A stretch of 64,000 bases of DNA from Cyanobacteria bacterium SBLK (GTDB lineage Bacteria; Cyanobacteriota; Cyanobacteriia; Cyanobacteriales; Spirulinaceae), in NCBI GenBank assembly GCA_017746715.1, contig JAGHZQ010000016.1, positions 62,001 to 126,000 on the forward strand, read 5' to 3'. Positions 29,000 through 37,140 of the stretch are shown piece after piece. The notes below the pieces were generated by a model. The model was given only the letters and a program-made list of their open reading frames with translations. It was not told the origin of the DNA and did not search any database. Position numbers and translations under genes: made by a program. Positions within the stretch are counted from its first letter, which is position 1. Every line of letters begins with the position of its first letter.

Positions 29000-31900
29000 T
29001 TACCAAGGATTGCCAATTAAGGTAAATGCGCTCCAATAGTAGGGGTGGGCGAGATTGCGATCGCCCATCCCTTCTAATTCTGGGGGTAGGTCAACGTTGC
29101 CGAGAGGGGTCATTAATTGTCCCCCTTCAATGCGAATATTACCTTGTAACATGGCGAGTTGTGCTTGACGCAAGGCTTCGGCTTTGGTGGAATGACTTTG
29201 CAGGCGCTCGTAAAATTGGGACATAAAGGCTAAAGTTCCTTCGTCATTGACATACCAAAGACTGCCAAGGGCGCTTTTTACCCCTGCCATGACTGCCAGC
29301 CCCGAAAAACCCAATTCTGCTTGGGCATCTCCTAAAGCAGTGCGACAGGCGCTCAAGACCAAGAGATCGACTTGCGGATTGTTGAGTTTTAACTCGTGCA
29401 GGCGATCTAAAGCAAGTTTGCGATCCCAAAATTGAATGTAGGAATTACCGGGTGCTCCAGCTTTAAATTCGCCGTGAGTGGCGAGGTGAACGATATTGTA
29501 ATGGCCATTTTCTCTGGCGGCGTGGAAATTATCGAGGGTGAATTCTTCGTTGAGATAAGCCTTGCCCTGCCACAACGTTTCGGTAATCATGGTCAGTTCT
29601 ACGGGGACGGCGGGTAGCGCATCCTGACTGGCAAATTTTTCCGCCCCCATGGCCAGAATTTGGCGATCGCGCAGATCCCGATAATTCATATCTGTTAAAC
29701 TCAAACTCGGCATCATTCCCAAGCTGTATTTTTCGATAGCGAATTGGTTGCCGTCGTGGAGGGCGGCAAGGGGAACGGAGCGCAAACCCGCATCCATAAT
29801 AAAGGACAGATTATTAATGCCTTGCGCCTGCAAGCGGGTTTCGATCGGAGCGATGAGAAATTGATAAAGCTCTCGGGCGGGCTGGATATAGGCACTGGGA
29901 CGGCGTAAATTGGTCACGCTGCGACGATATTCGCGTACGGTATCGAGGACTTGTTTTCTCGTTACGTTCAAGGATTTTCGGGTAATGCCCCCTTCTGCAG
30001 TGACGACGACTAATTCTAAGCGATCGTCCGGTCGTTCGGTCTCGCGTTTTGGTAAAAAGTTCTGATGATTTGAATTCGTATTTTGAGGGGATTGCCAGAG
30101 GAGTTTGCCATCTTCTTTCCTCACGGCTTTCAGGGAATTTTCGGCGGGTTCGCCGGCCGTAAAGAGGGCATAGACGAGAGCGGGTTTAATTCCCGTCTGG
30201 CGTTCGATATCTCGGAGTCTGTGTTGGGCTTGTTGGGGGGTGACTCTTTCAACATTCCCCACGCGCAAATGAGCCGCAAATTCTTCCGTAAAATGTTCTT
30301 CAACGCTTTCTTCAATTTCCGTGGCGAGTTCTTCTCGAGGGGATTCGACATTTTCGACAAAGAGATCGAATTCTTCCGATAAATTCTCTTCAAATTCTAC
30401 ATTTTCTTTATTTTCTTCCGTCACGATCGCCGGATTTGTCGTGCTAGTGGCTGTTATTGTCGAGTCGTCATTCGAGAAATCGTCAAACGGATCGTCAGTG
30501 CCAATGGTAATATTTCCTTCGCGAACGTCGGACTCAAACCACTGGTACGGTGAAATTGTCGCATCTCCTGTTGTAATCGCGCCTGCGGTGCCGTTAATCC
30601 CAGCATTGCCTACTTCAAAGGCAATCTCGCCATTACCGCCGTGATAGATAGAAATATCGCCCCCTGCCCAATCACCCACCGTGGAAATACTGGAAAAAAG
30701 ATTATCCCGCGAAATAAATCCTTCCATCGCGCGAAAATAGGAATCGGTGGAAATATGAACCCGACCGCCGACATTGAGTCCCTCGGCGTTGAGAGCTGTA
30801 ATGGCAATATCTCCAGATGCCACCAAATCGACATTGCCGCCATCTCCTTGTTGTGAAGACGAGTCCAAGAAGCCGGCATCGATACTGCCGGATTGACTGA
30901 AAAGCCAGATACCGCCACCATTTTGCTCCTCTGAGGCAGCAGTAATATTGCCAACGAATAGAGCGCCTTCCGCCGAGAGGGAAACACTACCGCTAGAACC
31001 CGCCTCCCCACTCGCATCGACGTTTTGAGTCGTTATATTTCCCCCTTGGGTGGCAAGGGCTATCTCGCCGCCATGGCCATTTCCTCGCGCGATTAAATCT
31101 CCTGTTTCAATCTCTCCCCTCGCAGAAATGGAAATCGCTCCCGCATCGCTTTCCGTGCTGCTTGTATCGATCGCGCCGTTCGCTGTAATTTGTTCTCCAG
31201 CATTCAGGACAATGCTTCCCCCTCGTCCTTCACCAGCAGAGGCGGTAATCTCGCCGACAAACAGAGACCCCTCGGTGGAAAGGGAGATATTGCCGCCAGA
31301 ACCGCCTTCCGAACTCGTATCGATGTTTTGAGTCATTACATTTCCCGCTTGAGTGGCAAGAACGATCTCGCCACCATGGCCATTTCCTCGCGCGATTAAA
31401 TCTCCCATTTCAATCTCTCCCCCCGCGTAGATGACGATCGCTCCCGCATTGTTTTCCGTGCTGCTTGTATCGATCGCGCCATTCGCTGCAATTTGCTCTC
31501 CAACATTCAAGAAAACGCTTCCCCCTCGTCCCTCAACAGTAGAGGTGTTAATCTCGCCGACAAACAGAGACCCTTCGGTGGAAAGGGAGATATTGCCGCC
31601 AGAACCACCTTCAGAACTCGTAGCGATCGTTTGGGTGCGAATATTACCCCATTGACTGGTCAGGACAATTTCTCCACCGTTGCCATTTCCCCAAGAATAA
31701 GCTGCCAATTCTCCCGTTTCAATCTCTCCCCTCGCAGAAATGGAAATCGCTCCCGCATCGCCTTCGGTGCTACTCGTATCAAGGGGGCCATTCACCCGAA
31801 GACCTTCCCCCGCACTCAAGGAAATTCCGCCCCCATTTCCGCTAGAAGAAGATGTATTGAGGGAGAATGTATCAAGATTTTGACCGGCTCGCAGGGCAAT

Positions 31901-32935
31901 TCCGCCTTCTAATCCAGTTGTTTGCCAATCTCCATGGAGGGTTAAATTGCGATCGCTATAGACAAAGATATCTTGTGCCGTTCCCGCTTGTCCCCAAACA
32001 TCTCCAAAACCGGGAAAACTCGGGTCTGAATCCACTGCAACCAATAAGTTTTCCAAACTCTCGGATCCGGTCAGCAATTCCGGTAATTGCAGCCATTCGA
32101 TTCCTGTCGCATCCCTCGGGAGGTCAATTTCCAAACTCAAAAGCTGTCCGGGTTGCGAAATGCGAACCAAACTGCTCCCCGGTACGGCTGCCACGATAAG
32201 ATTGCCGTTAGAGGCCGAGAGATTGCCCGTACTGGCAACGGTGCCGGCAAGAAGGCTTAAATTGCCATTATTGACGGTCAACTCGGCGAGGTTGATAATC
32301 GCGCGGGGATTGGCCAGGTCGAAGGCAAATTCTGAGGGATTTCCCGTTAAATTCCCATATTCATTTTCGGCGATTGTCCCAAAAGCATTAAACCAGCGAT
32401 CTTCGCCAAAACCGATGCCTGTGGCTGTTGTGGCGGTAAAATCCCCCGGTACGTTAAGAGAAGCCCCCATTCCGAAGACAATTCCCGCTGGGTTCATTAA
32501 GAAAAGATTGGCATTTCCGCCAGAAACTTGAATGAGTCCGTCGATAATGGAAGGGTTGCCACCAATAACTCGCCCCAAAATATTCGCGATCGCGGGGTCG
32601 GTAATAAAGTTAGCAATTTCTCCTGCATTCAGTCCAAATTCTTGAAACGTGTGGAAAAGATTAAGATTATCTGTCGATTGATATCCCCCGGTAATGTTAT
32701 AAATTCCATTATCGGGAACCGGGACGCTCGTACTGGAATCCCCGGAGACAATCGAAGGCAAGGCCCGAGCGTGCAGGGGTTGGGAGGACAGGGCGATCGC
32801 GATCGGCAGTGCAAAGAACCACAAAGAGACTCTAGAATTCATGACGTTTAGTCGCATGACGTTTGGTCGATTGAGAACTGTTTGGTTTTGGGAGCAAACA
32901 GCGAGAGTATTTTCTCGGTTGGATGGGAGACGCAC
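29000..32935 (-). CDS. Exported haemagglutination-domain protein with C-terminal CHAT protease domain
   Basis: A 1311-residue protein. A hydrophobic signal lies around residues 35-55 (SLWFFALPIAIALSSQPLHARA), so the true start may be one of the later Met codons (residue 27 or 32). A TPS domain follows (NLFHTFQEFGLNAGEIANF, NILGRVIGGNPSIIDGLIQV, LMNPAGIVFGMG), then Gly/Ser-rich beta-helix repeats to ~790 including three ~101-residue tandem units (~395-720). An acidic Glu-rich linker comes next (~825-880), then a CHAT domain with YNIVHLATHGEF and LLVLSACRTALG, the His/Cys catalytic dyad. The C-terminus matches the CHAT protein at the start of the window. Known family logic suggests two-partner secretion; the exported protease-like domain is the striking part. 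Its target is unknown. Confidence 0.85.
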   Translation of the reverse strand: MRLPSNRENTLAVCSQNQTVLNRPNVMRLNVMNSRVSLWFFALPIAIALSSQPLHARALPSIVSGDSSTSVPVPDNGIYNITGGYQSTDNLNLFHTFQEFGLNAGEIANFITDPAIANILGRVIGGNPSIIDGLIQVSGGNANLFLMNPAGIVFGMGASLNVPGDFTATTATGIGFGEDRWFNAFGTIAENEYGNLTGNPSEFAFDLANPRAIINLAELTVNNGNLSLLAGTVASTGNLSASNGNLIVAAVPGSSLVRISQPGQLLSLEIDLPRDATGIEWLQLPELLTGSESLENLLVAVDSDPSFPGFGDVWGQAGTAQDIFVYSDRNLTLHGDWQTTGLEGGIALRAGQNLDTFSLNTSSSSGNGGGISLSAGEGLRVNGPLDTSSTEGDAGAISISARGEIETGELAAYSWGNGNGGEIVLTSQWGNIRTQTIATSSEGGSGGNISLSTEGSLFVGEINTSTVEGRGGSVFLNVGEQIAANGAIDTSSTENNAGAIVIYAGGEIEMGDLIARGNGHGGEIVLATQAGNVMTQNIDTSSEGGSGGNISLSTEGSLFVGEITASAGEGRGGSIVLNAGEQITANGAIDTSSTESDAGAISISARGEIETGDLIARGNGHGGEIALATQGGNITTQNVDASGEAGSSGSVSLSAEGALFVGNITAASEEQNGGGIWLFSQSGSIDAGFLDSSSQQGDGGNVDLVASGDIAITALNAEGLNVGGRVHISTDSYFRAMEGFISRDNLFSSISTVGDWAGGDISIYHGGNGEIAFEVGNAGINGTAGAITTGDATISPYQWFESDVREGNITIGTDDPFDDFSNDDSTITATSTTNPAIVTEENKENVEFEENLSEEFDLFVENVESPREELATEIEESVEEHFTEEFAAHLRVGNVERVTPQQAQHRLRDIERQTGIKPALVYALFTAGEPAENSLKAVRKEDGKLLWQSPQNTNSNHQNFLPKRETERPDDRLELVVVTAEGGITRKSLNVTRKQVLDTVREYRRSVTNLRRPSAYIQPARELYQFLIAPIETRLQAQGINNLSFIMDAGLRSVPLAALHDGNQFAIEKYSLGMMPSLSLTDMNYRDLRDRQILAMGAEKFASQDALPAVPVELTMITETLWQGKAYLNEEFTLDNFHAARENGHYNIVHLATHGEFKAGAPGNSYIQFWDRKLALDRLHELKLNNPQVDLLVLSACRTALGDAQAELGFSGLAVMAGVKSALGSLWYVNDEGTLAFMSQFYERLQSHSTKAEALRQAQLAMLQGNIRIEGGQLMTPLGNVDLPPELEGMGDRNLAHPYYWSAFTLIGNPW
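31060..31810. repeat. In-gene tandem repeats (~303-309 bases, three units)
   Basis: Within the CHAT exoprotein gene the marker TTTCAATCTCTCCC recurs at about 31105, 31408 and 31717, giving spacings of 303 and 309 bases (101 and 103 codons). The encoded unit runs from GEIETGDL through GGSGGNISLSTEGSLFVGEI to ITANGAIDTSSTE. The close DNA identity indicates recent unit duplication or homogenisation by recombination. Confidence 0.8.
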
Positions 32936-33123
32936 TGATTGGAAGTAAAACTGGAAGTCAAAAAAGAGGATGCGGGTGACTACACTCTATTATCCCCTCA
33001 TTTCCACAAAAATGGTGTAACTGCTATCACAAGGGAATTGCTTTCCGAGCTCAATGCTAAAATTTAATCAGTTATCCAAAACTCTTTTCATTACACTCAG
33101 TGTCAAATTGAGGGAAAATGCTT

Positions 33124-33372
33124 ATGTGTATTTGCGTAAACTGTCACTATGTCGATCGCTGCATGACCTATCATGCGGTAGAAACCCAACATCAGCAGCC
33201 GCATTTGACAGAAACTCCAGATTTTGAACCCCGAGAACCCAGTATTAATGTCAATATTCGCCCCCAACAAGAATATGTGGAGATGGAATGGGATGTCGTG
33301 GGATGCGAAAGTTTCTTAGAAGAAACGGGGAAATGGGCGAAGTTGCGTCCGGGAGAACTCATTCCTACTTAG
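33124..33372 (+). CDS. ycf34: Ycf34 family protein
   Basis: An ~82-residue protein beginning MCICVNCHYVDRCMTYH, the Cys-rich signature of Ycf34, a small protein conserved in cyanobacteria and red-lineage plastids. In Synechocystis it has been linked to Fe-S binding and photosynthetic electron transport. I prefer ATG 33124 over ATG 33118 because family members start with the CICVNC motif directly. The C-terminal half (VEMEWDVVGCESFLEETGKWAKLRPGELIP) is also conserved. The DUF4033 gene follows 47 bases later on the same strand. Confidence 0.85.
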   Translation: MCICVNCHYVDRCMTYHAVETQHQQPHLTETPDFEPREPSINVNIRPQQEYVEMEWDVVGCESFLEETGKWAKLRPGELIPT

Positions 33373-33419
33373 GGACTCACTTCGTTGTATGCTAAAAAAA
33401 CACGAGACCGAGTTAAAGA

Positions 33420-34073
33420 ATGAATGCCGCCGAAAAGGAAATTTACAACGACAATCTCTTCGATCGCTTGTTTATCGCTCTGTTGGCTTGGAAAATGGCG
33501 GCTGCCTTGGGTAAGGGAACGCAATTAAAAGGCTATGATGGCTTCGTAGACTTGTCCAAACAAATCGTTCGGGGTCGTACGCCTCGAGAACAGCAAGAAC
33601 TCGTTGCTGCGATCTTACAATCTTTAGTTCCCTCCCAACTCCTTGCGATCGTGCGGGCGGTTTTTTCTCCGACTCAATTGGTTTGCGAATTGAATGCGTG
33701 GTTTGGGGCAACCTTCTTTCAATGGCTGGTGGGTCCTTGCGAAATTGTCGAGGTTGAAGTTCCCGCAGAAGACGAAACCTTAAGAAAGCAAAAAAGCGGC
33801 ATTCATATCGAGAAATGCAGATATTTAGAAAATAGCGGTTGCACGGGAATGTGCGTGAATATGTGCAAACTTCCCACGCAAGATTTCTTTACACAAAAAT
33901 TTGGCATTCCTCTGACCATGATTCCTAATTTTGAGGATCTCAGTTGCGAAATGATTTTCGGTCAAAGGCCCCTTCCCTTTGAAGAGGATCCCGCATATAA
34001 TCAGCCCTGTTTGGCAAATCGGTGTTCTTTGGGAACGCAATCCCTTCAACCCTGTCCCAAAGTTCGCAGTTAG
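33420..34073 (+). CDS. DUF4033 protein, D27 (beta-carotene isomerase)-like
   Basis: A 217-residue protein whose C-terminal half is DUF4033: KCRYLENSGCTGMCVNMCKLPTQDFF, then NFEDLSCEMIFGQRPLPFEEDP, then PCLANRCS, with the clustered Cys that in plant DWARF27 accompany an iron cofactor. D27 isomerises all-trans-beta-carotene to the 9-cis form in strigolactone synthesis; cyanobacterial homologues are less well understood. No signal peptide. It follows ycf34 closely and may be cotranscribed. Carotenoid isomerisation is inferred from the family only. Confidence 0.8.
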   Translation: MNAAEKEIYNDNLFDRLFIALLAWKMAAALGKGTQLKGYDGFVDLSKQIVRGRTPREQQELVAAILQSLVPSQLLAIVRAVFSPTQLVCELNAWFGATFFQWLVGPCEIVEVEVPAEDETLRKQKSGIHIEKCRYLENSGCTGMCVNMCKLPTQDFFTQKFGIPLTMIPNFEDLSCEMIFGQRPLPFEEDPAYNQPCLANRCSLGTQSLQPCPKVRS

Positions 34074-34368
34074 CTTTTCCCCTCTTTTTGCATCACAATT
34101 TTTTTACCAATTTTTTTGCCCAATGACAAGATCGATTGGGTTTCATTTTTGGATGTTCCCATATCGATCTTGTTAATCAAACGATAATTCTGACATTGTA
34201 GACATAGAGCAACTCTTAACTTTCTATTAAACAGCCATGAATTCAAGGACATTTCAGACAGATTTTTGAGCGGCATATTCCGGAAACAAAACTTTGAGCG
34301 AGAAAGACTGATTAACAAGATAGCGATCGCATCATTTGCCCAAATTATCCCTACGGAGAAGTTCAATC

Positions 34369-34629
34369 ATGTTTGGTCTCTTTAGAAAAACCAATCGATG
34401 CCTCGATAAAAAAGATAAAAAATTCGATCTCTGGAAAGGATATGCCATCGTCACCGAAGCCATTCAGCCCAATTGCCGCGGCTGCGTGCAGTTTCGCGGG
34501 TCTTGGTGGTTTGCCCGAAGTCTCACGGAAATCACGGTGTCCCCAGGAGTCTGGGTTAATGTCATCGGACGGGATGAGCTGACGCTTTTGGTGGAATTAC
34601 CCAAAGCGATCGATTTTCAGCAAAATTGA
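34369..34629 (+). CDS. NfeD-like C-terminal (OB-fold) domain protein
   Basis: An 86-residue protein starting at ATG 34369 with GGAG eight bases upstream; the longer frame from 34336 has no support. After a basic N-terminus (MFGLFRKTNRCLDKKDKKFD), the sequence CRGCVQFRGSWWFARS followed by SPGVWVNVIGRDELTLLVE has the five-strand pattern of NfeD soluble domains (GxVxFxGxxWxARS ... GxxVxVxxxxGxxLxV). It lacks the membrane helices of full NfeD proteins and stands alone. Role unknown; NfeD proteins usually accompany SPFH/flotillin proteins. Confidence 0.65.
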   Translation: MFGLFRKTNRCLDKKDKKFDLWKGYAIVTEAIQPNCRGCVQFRGSWWFARSLTEITVSPGVWVNVIGRDELTLLVELPKAIDFQQN

Positions 34630-34699
34630 AGGTTTTCTGCATTCCGTTGCCATCGCCAAAAATGTTAAAATTGCAATCTAGATTACAGTATGGCGTTCG

Positions 34700-35353
34700 G
34701 TGGCGATCGTGACTCAATTCGCTCTCGTTATTGGCAATAAAAACTATTCTTCTTGGTCTTTGCGTCCTTGGCTGGCCATGAAATATGCAGGCTTGGAGTT
34801 TGCAGAGATTCGCATTCCTCTCGATACTCCCGACACCCATCGGGAAATTCGGCGCTACTCTCCATCGAGACGCGTTCCCGTGTTATTACACGATAATATT
34901 ACGATTTGGGAATCTTGGGCGATTTGCGAATATATTGTCGAAAATTTCGCTCCGCAATTACTCCCTCGCGATCGCGAAGCAAGGGCAATCGCTAGGGCGG
35001 TCAGTTTGGAAATGCACGCGGGATTCCACGATCTGCGGCAAAATATGCCCATGGACTGCCGCAACCGCTTTCCGGGGGAAGGGATGAACCCTAACGTGCG
35101 TGCTGATATTATGCGAATTAAAGAAATTTGGCGTAATTGTCGCCATAAATTCGGCCAAGATGGCCTTTTTCTGTTTGGGGATTTTTCCCTTGCCGATGCA
35201 ATGTTTGCCCCTGTTGTTTCTCGATTTGTTACCTATGACGTTCTTTTAACGGATGTTGAAAAAAACTATGCCGCAACAATTTGGCAACTGCCCGCAATGC
35301 AAGAATGGTTGGCTGCGGCTTCGCAAGAGAAGGAAATCATTTCTCATCCATAA
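34700..35353 (+). CDS. Glutathione S-transferase family protein (YfcF-like)
   Basis: A 217-residue protein starting at GTG 34700. The N-terminal thioredoxin-like part reads IGNKNYSSWSLRPWLAMKYAGLEF with an SSWS active-site loop, then RRVPVLLHDN (cis-Pro) and WESWAICEYI. The helical C-terminal domain contains FLFGDFSLADAMFAP, the conserved Asp-capped helix. The SSWSLRPW signature places it with YfcF/YliJ- and maleylacetoacetate-isomerase-like GSTs. Distinct from the GST at 4644-5312. Probably cytosolic; substrate unknown. Confidence 0.85.
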   Translation: MAIVTQFALVIGNKNYSSWSLRPWLAMKYAGLEFAEIRIPLDTPDTHREIRRYSPSRRVPVLLHDNITIWESWAICEYIVENFAPQLLPRDREARAIARAVSLEMHAGFHDLRQNMPMDCRNRFPGEGMNPNVRADIMRIKEIWRNCRHKFGQDGLFLFGDFSLADAMFAPVVSRFVTYDVLLTDVEKNYAATIWQLPAMQEWLAAASQEKEIISHP

Positions 35354-35371
35354 TCGGTAATCGGTAATCGA

Positions 35372-36295
35372 TTAGGCGGCTAAATTGTTATCGTTTTTTG
35401 AACGGGAAGGGGAAAGCGCATTTAGCTGGGTCTCGGAATTAGTCTGTGACGATGAGTTAGCTTTTAAGAATTGCTCTCGATCTATTTTTTGTTGCCATTC
35501 TTCTACTTTAAGAACGATAAAATATTCGTAGAAAGCCTGTAAAAGACACCAAGTGAAACCTGCTCTTCCATCTAGAATTCCTCCTAACACGAAATACATG
35601 TAAAAGAAGCGAATTACAGGACGGAATGGCAATCGCAATGATAAATCTTTTAATGCCCGCCGTCGTTGAATTTCCGTACTACCTAGAAATAAATCTTTCC
35701 AGTTCACGCGTTTATTTTGCAATTGATAAATTGTTTCTTTTGCTTCATCGGTAGAATAGCGATCGTGTTTTTCCAGCCAGCGACTAAAACCTTTCCCACA
35801 TGTAAAATGAGGATAGGTTGACTGGAGAAAACTCGTGTTCCCCGAACAAACTTCCCGTTCTGCATGACCGTAATCTGAAAACCAAACTTTATCCTTCTTC
35901 AATAAACGCAATTGATAGCGGGGATATTGGGTGCAATGGCGAATCCAATGTCCCATAAAAATAACCCGTTCGGCGGCGTAGTAACCTACATTTTCGGGAT
36001 TTTGAATCGCTTGCAGGCATTCTGCAAATAACTCGGGAGTCATGCGTTCGTCCGCTTCGAGAATATACACCCAGTCATACCGGGTTGCAACATTTTGTAA
36101 CATCCACGTTCGTTGTTTCCCATGACTGGCAAATTCGTGACCAACAATTTGCACGGGATAATTTCGGGCAATTTCTCGGGTGCGATCGCTGCTATAAGAA
36201 TCTACGATAATAATGTCATCCGATAATAATGCCGACTCAATACAAGCAGCAATATCGAGTTCTTCGTTATAAGTTGGGATAAAAATAGAAAACAT
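35372..36295 (-). CDS. Glycosyltransferase family 2 (WaaE/KdtX-like)
   Basis: A 307-residue GT-A-fold enzyme: FSIFIPTYNEELDIAACIESALLSDDIIIVDSYSSDRT at the N-terminus binds nucleotide sugar. YILEADERMTPEL carries the metal-binding D-x-D-like position, and GHAEREVCSG follows. The pattern closely resembles lipopolysaccharide-core beta-1,4-glucosyltransferases of the WaaE group. One possible re-entrant hydrophobic helix lies near residues 225-245 (FFYMYFVLGGILDGRAGF). Single gene; acceptor unknown. The C-terminal 30 residues are Asn/Ser-rich and probably disordered. Confidence 0.85.
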   Translation of the reverse strand: MFSIFIPTYNEELDIAACIESALLSDDIIIVDSYSSDRTREIARNYPVQIVGHEFASHGKQRTWMLQNVATRYDWVYILEADERMTPELFAECLQAIQNPENVGYYAAERVIFMGHWIRHCTQYPRYQLRLLKKDKVWFSDYGHAEREVCSGNTSFLQSTYPHFTCGKGFSRWLEKHDRYSTDEAKETIYQLQNKRVNWKDLFLGSTEIQRRRALKDLSLRLPFRPVIRFFYMYFVLGGILDGRAGFTWCLLQAFYEYFIVLKVEEWQQKIDREQFLKANSSSQTNSETQLNALSPSRSKNDNNLAA

Positions 36296-36421
36296 GATTT
36301 GGGTAAAGACCGAGACCTGTTATATTTTACTGTCAGAGATAATTTTAGGGAGAATTTGTAACGATATGTTGAGAACCGATGCGATGGGAATGCACCCTCA
36401 ATAGTGAATGCTAGGGAATTC

Positions 36422-36649
36422 TCAAAGACTCAACAAACAGAGTACGGTAATAATGACCCCACCAATGGTAATAAATACTCCTGTATTGTCTTCTTCGTTT
36501 TGGTCTTTGTCTTCTTTGTTTTTCGAGAAATCCTTGGAAAAGTCGCAATTGAGACATTTCCAGAGGTCTCGATCGATCGAGATCACCGTATGCCGACGGC
36601 ATTTAGGACATTCAATACCATGAGAAATGCTACAGGGTCCTTGAGACAT
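36422..36649 (-). CDS. Small zinc-ribbon membrane protein of unknown function
   Basis: A 75-residue protein with two CxxC knuckles (CPKC at ~14-17 and CLNC at ~32-35), a zinc ribbon. An acidic linker follows (KNKEDKDQNEEDN), then one C-terminal membrane helix (GVFITIGGVIITVLCLLSL). A near-perfect AGGAGG site is placed 10 bases before the ATG, so it is translated. Tail-anchored zinc ribbons of this size occur in cyanobacteria, but no function is known to me. It stands alone, next to a tRNA gene. Confidence 0.6.
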   Translation of the reverse strand: MSQGPCSISHGIECPKCRRHTVISIDRDLWKCLNCDFSKDFSKNKEDKDQNEEDNTGVFITIGGVIITVLCLLSL

Positions 36650-36724
36650 AAATTTTAACCTCCTGTGGGTGCCTTCTCTTCTTTCTTCTGGAAGGACGAG
36701 GAAAATCTATGCAAGTTGCAATAC

Positions 36725-36753
36725 TTGTTAATGTGGAAAAATTTTGCTATAAT
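36725..36753 (+). promoter_or_regulatory. Sigma-70 promoter of the tRNA-Ser gene
   Basis: TTGTTA (36725-36730) and TATAAT (36748-36753) are separated by 17 bases, and the predicted transcription start falls ~8-10 bases before the mature tRNA 5' end. Confidence 0.7.
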
Positions 36754-36769
36754 AATCGAATATGGCCTT

Positions 36770-36858
36770 GGAGAGGTGGCTGAGTGGTTGAAAGCGGCTC
36801 CCTGCTAAGGAGTTATGAGGGTTAAACTTCATCGAGGGTTCGAATCCCTCCCTCTCCG
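36770..36858 (+). tRNA. tRNA-Ser (anticodon GCU)
   Basis: The 89-base gene has a 7-base acceptor stem (GGAGAGG with CCTCTCC), the class II long variable arm expected for serine, anticodon GCT in CCCTGCTAAGG, and a GGTTCGAATCC T-arm. The discriminator base is G. CCA is not encoded. Confidence 0.92.
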
Positions 36859-37140
36859 CTCTTTCAATAAGCAATTATCAATATTCTATTCTTCGATAAT
36901 TGCTGTTAATACATACAACTTTGCAAATTGAGAAGTAAATTGAGAAATAACGATCGCGCTCCCAATTGTGACATCTTCTTCCATACCAACATTGAATTAG
37001 CCAACCCACCCAATCTAATGGAGTAGGATAGGCGATCGCGACAAGATGAAGCACCATTGTTCCCCTTAACCCAAACCCAACTCCTCCCAAAAGAGGAGAC
37101 GGAGAAGAGAGCAAACAACCAATAACCAACCCCCCCATAA

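Noticed and set aside
34070..34366. A 98-codon minus-strand open frame between the DUF4033 and NfeD-like genes
   Set aside because: AT-rich and without a start signal or family resemblance; the region reads as intergenic.
36404..36658. Plus-strand open frames over the zinc-ribbon gene
   Set aside because: The minus-strand frame has two CxxC motifs, a membrane helix and a strong Shine-Dalgarno; the plus frames have none.
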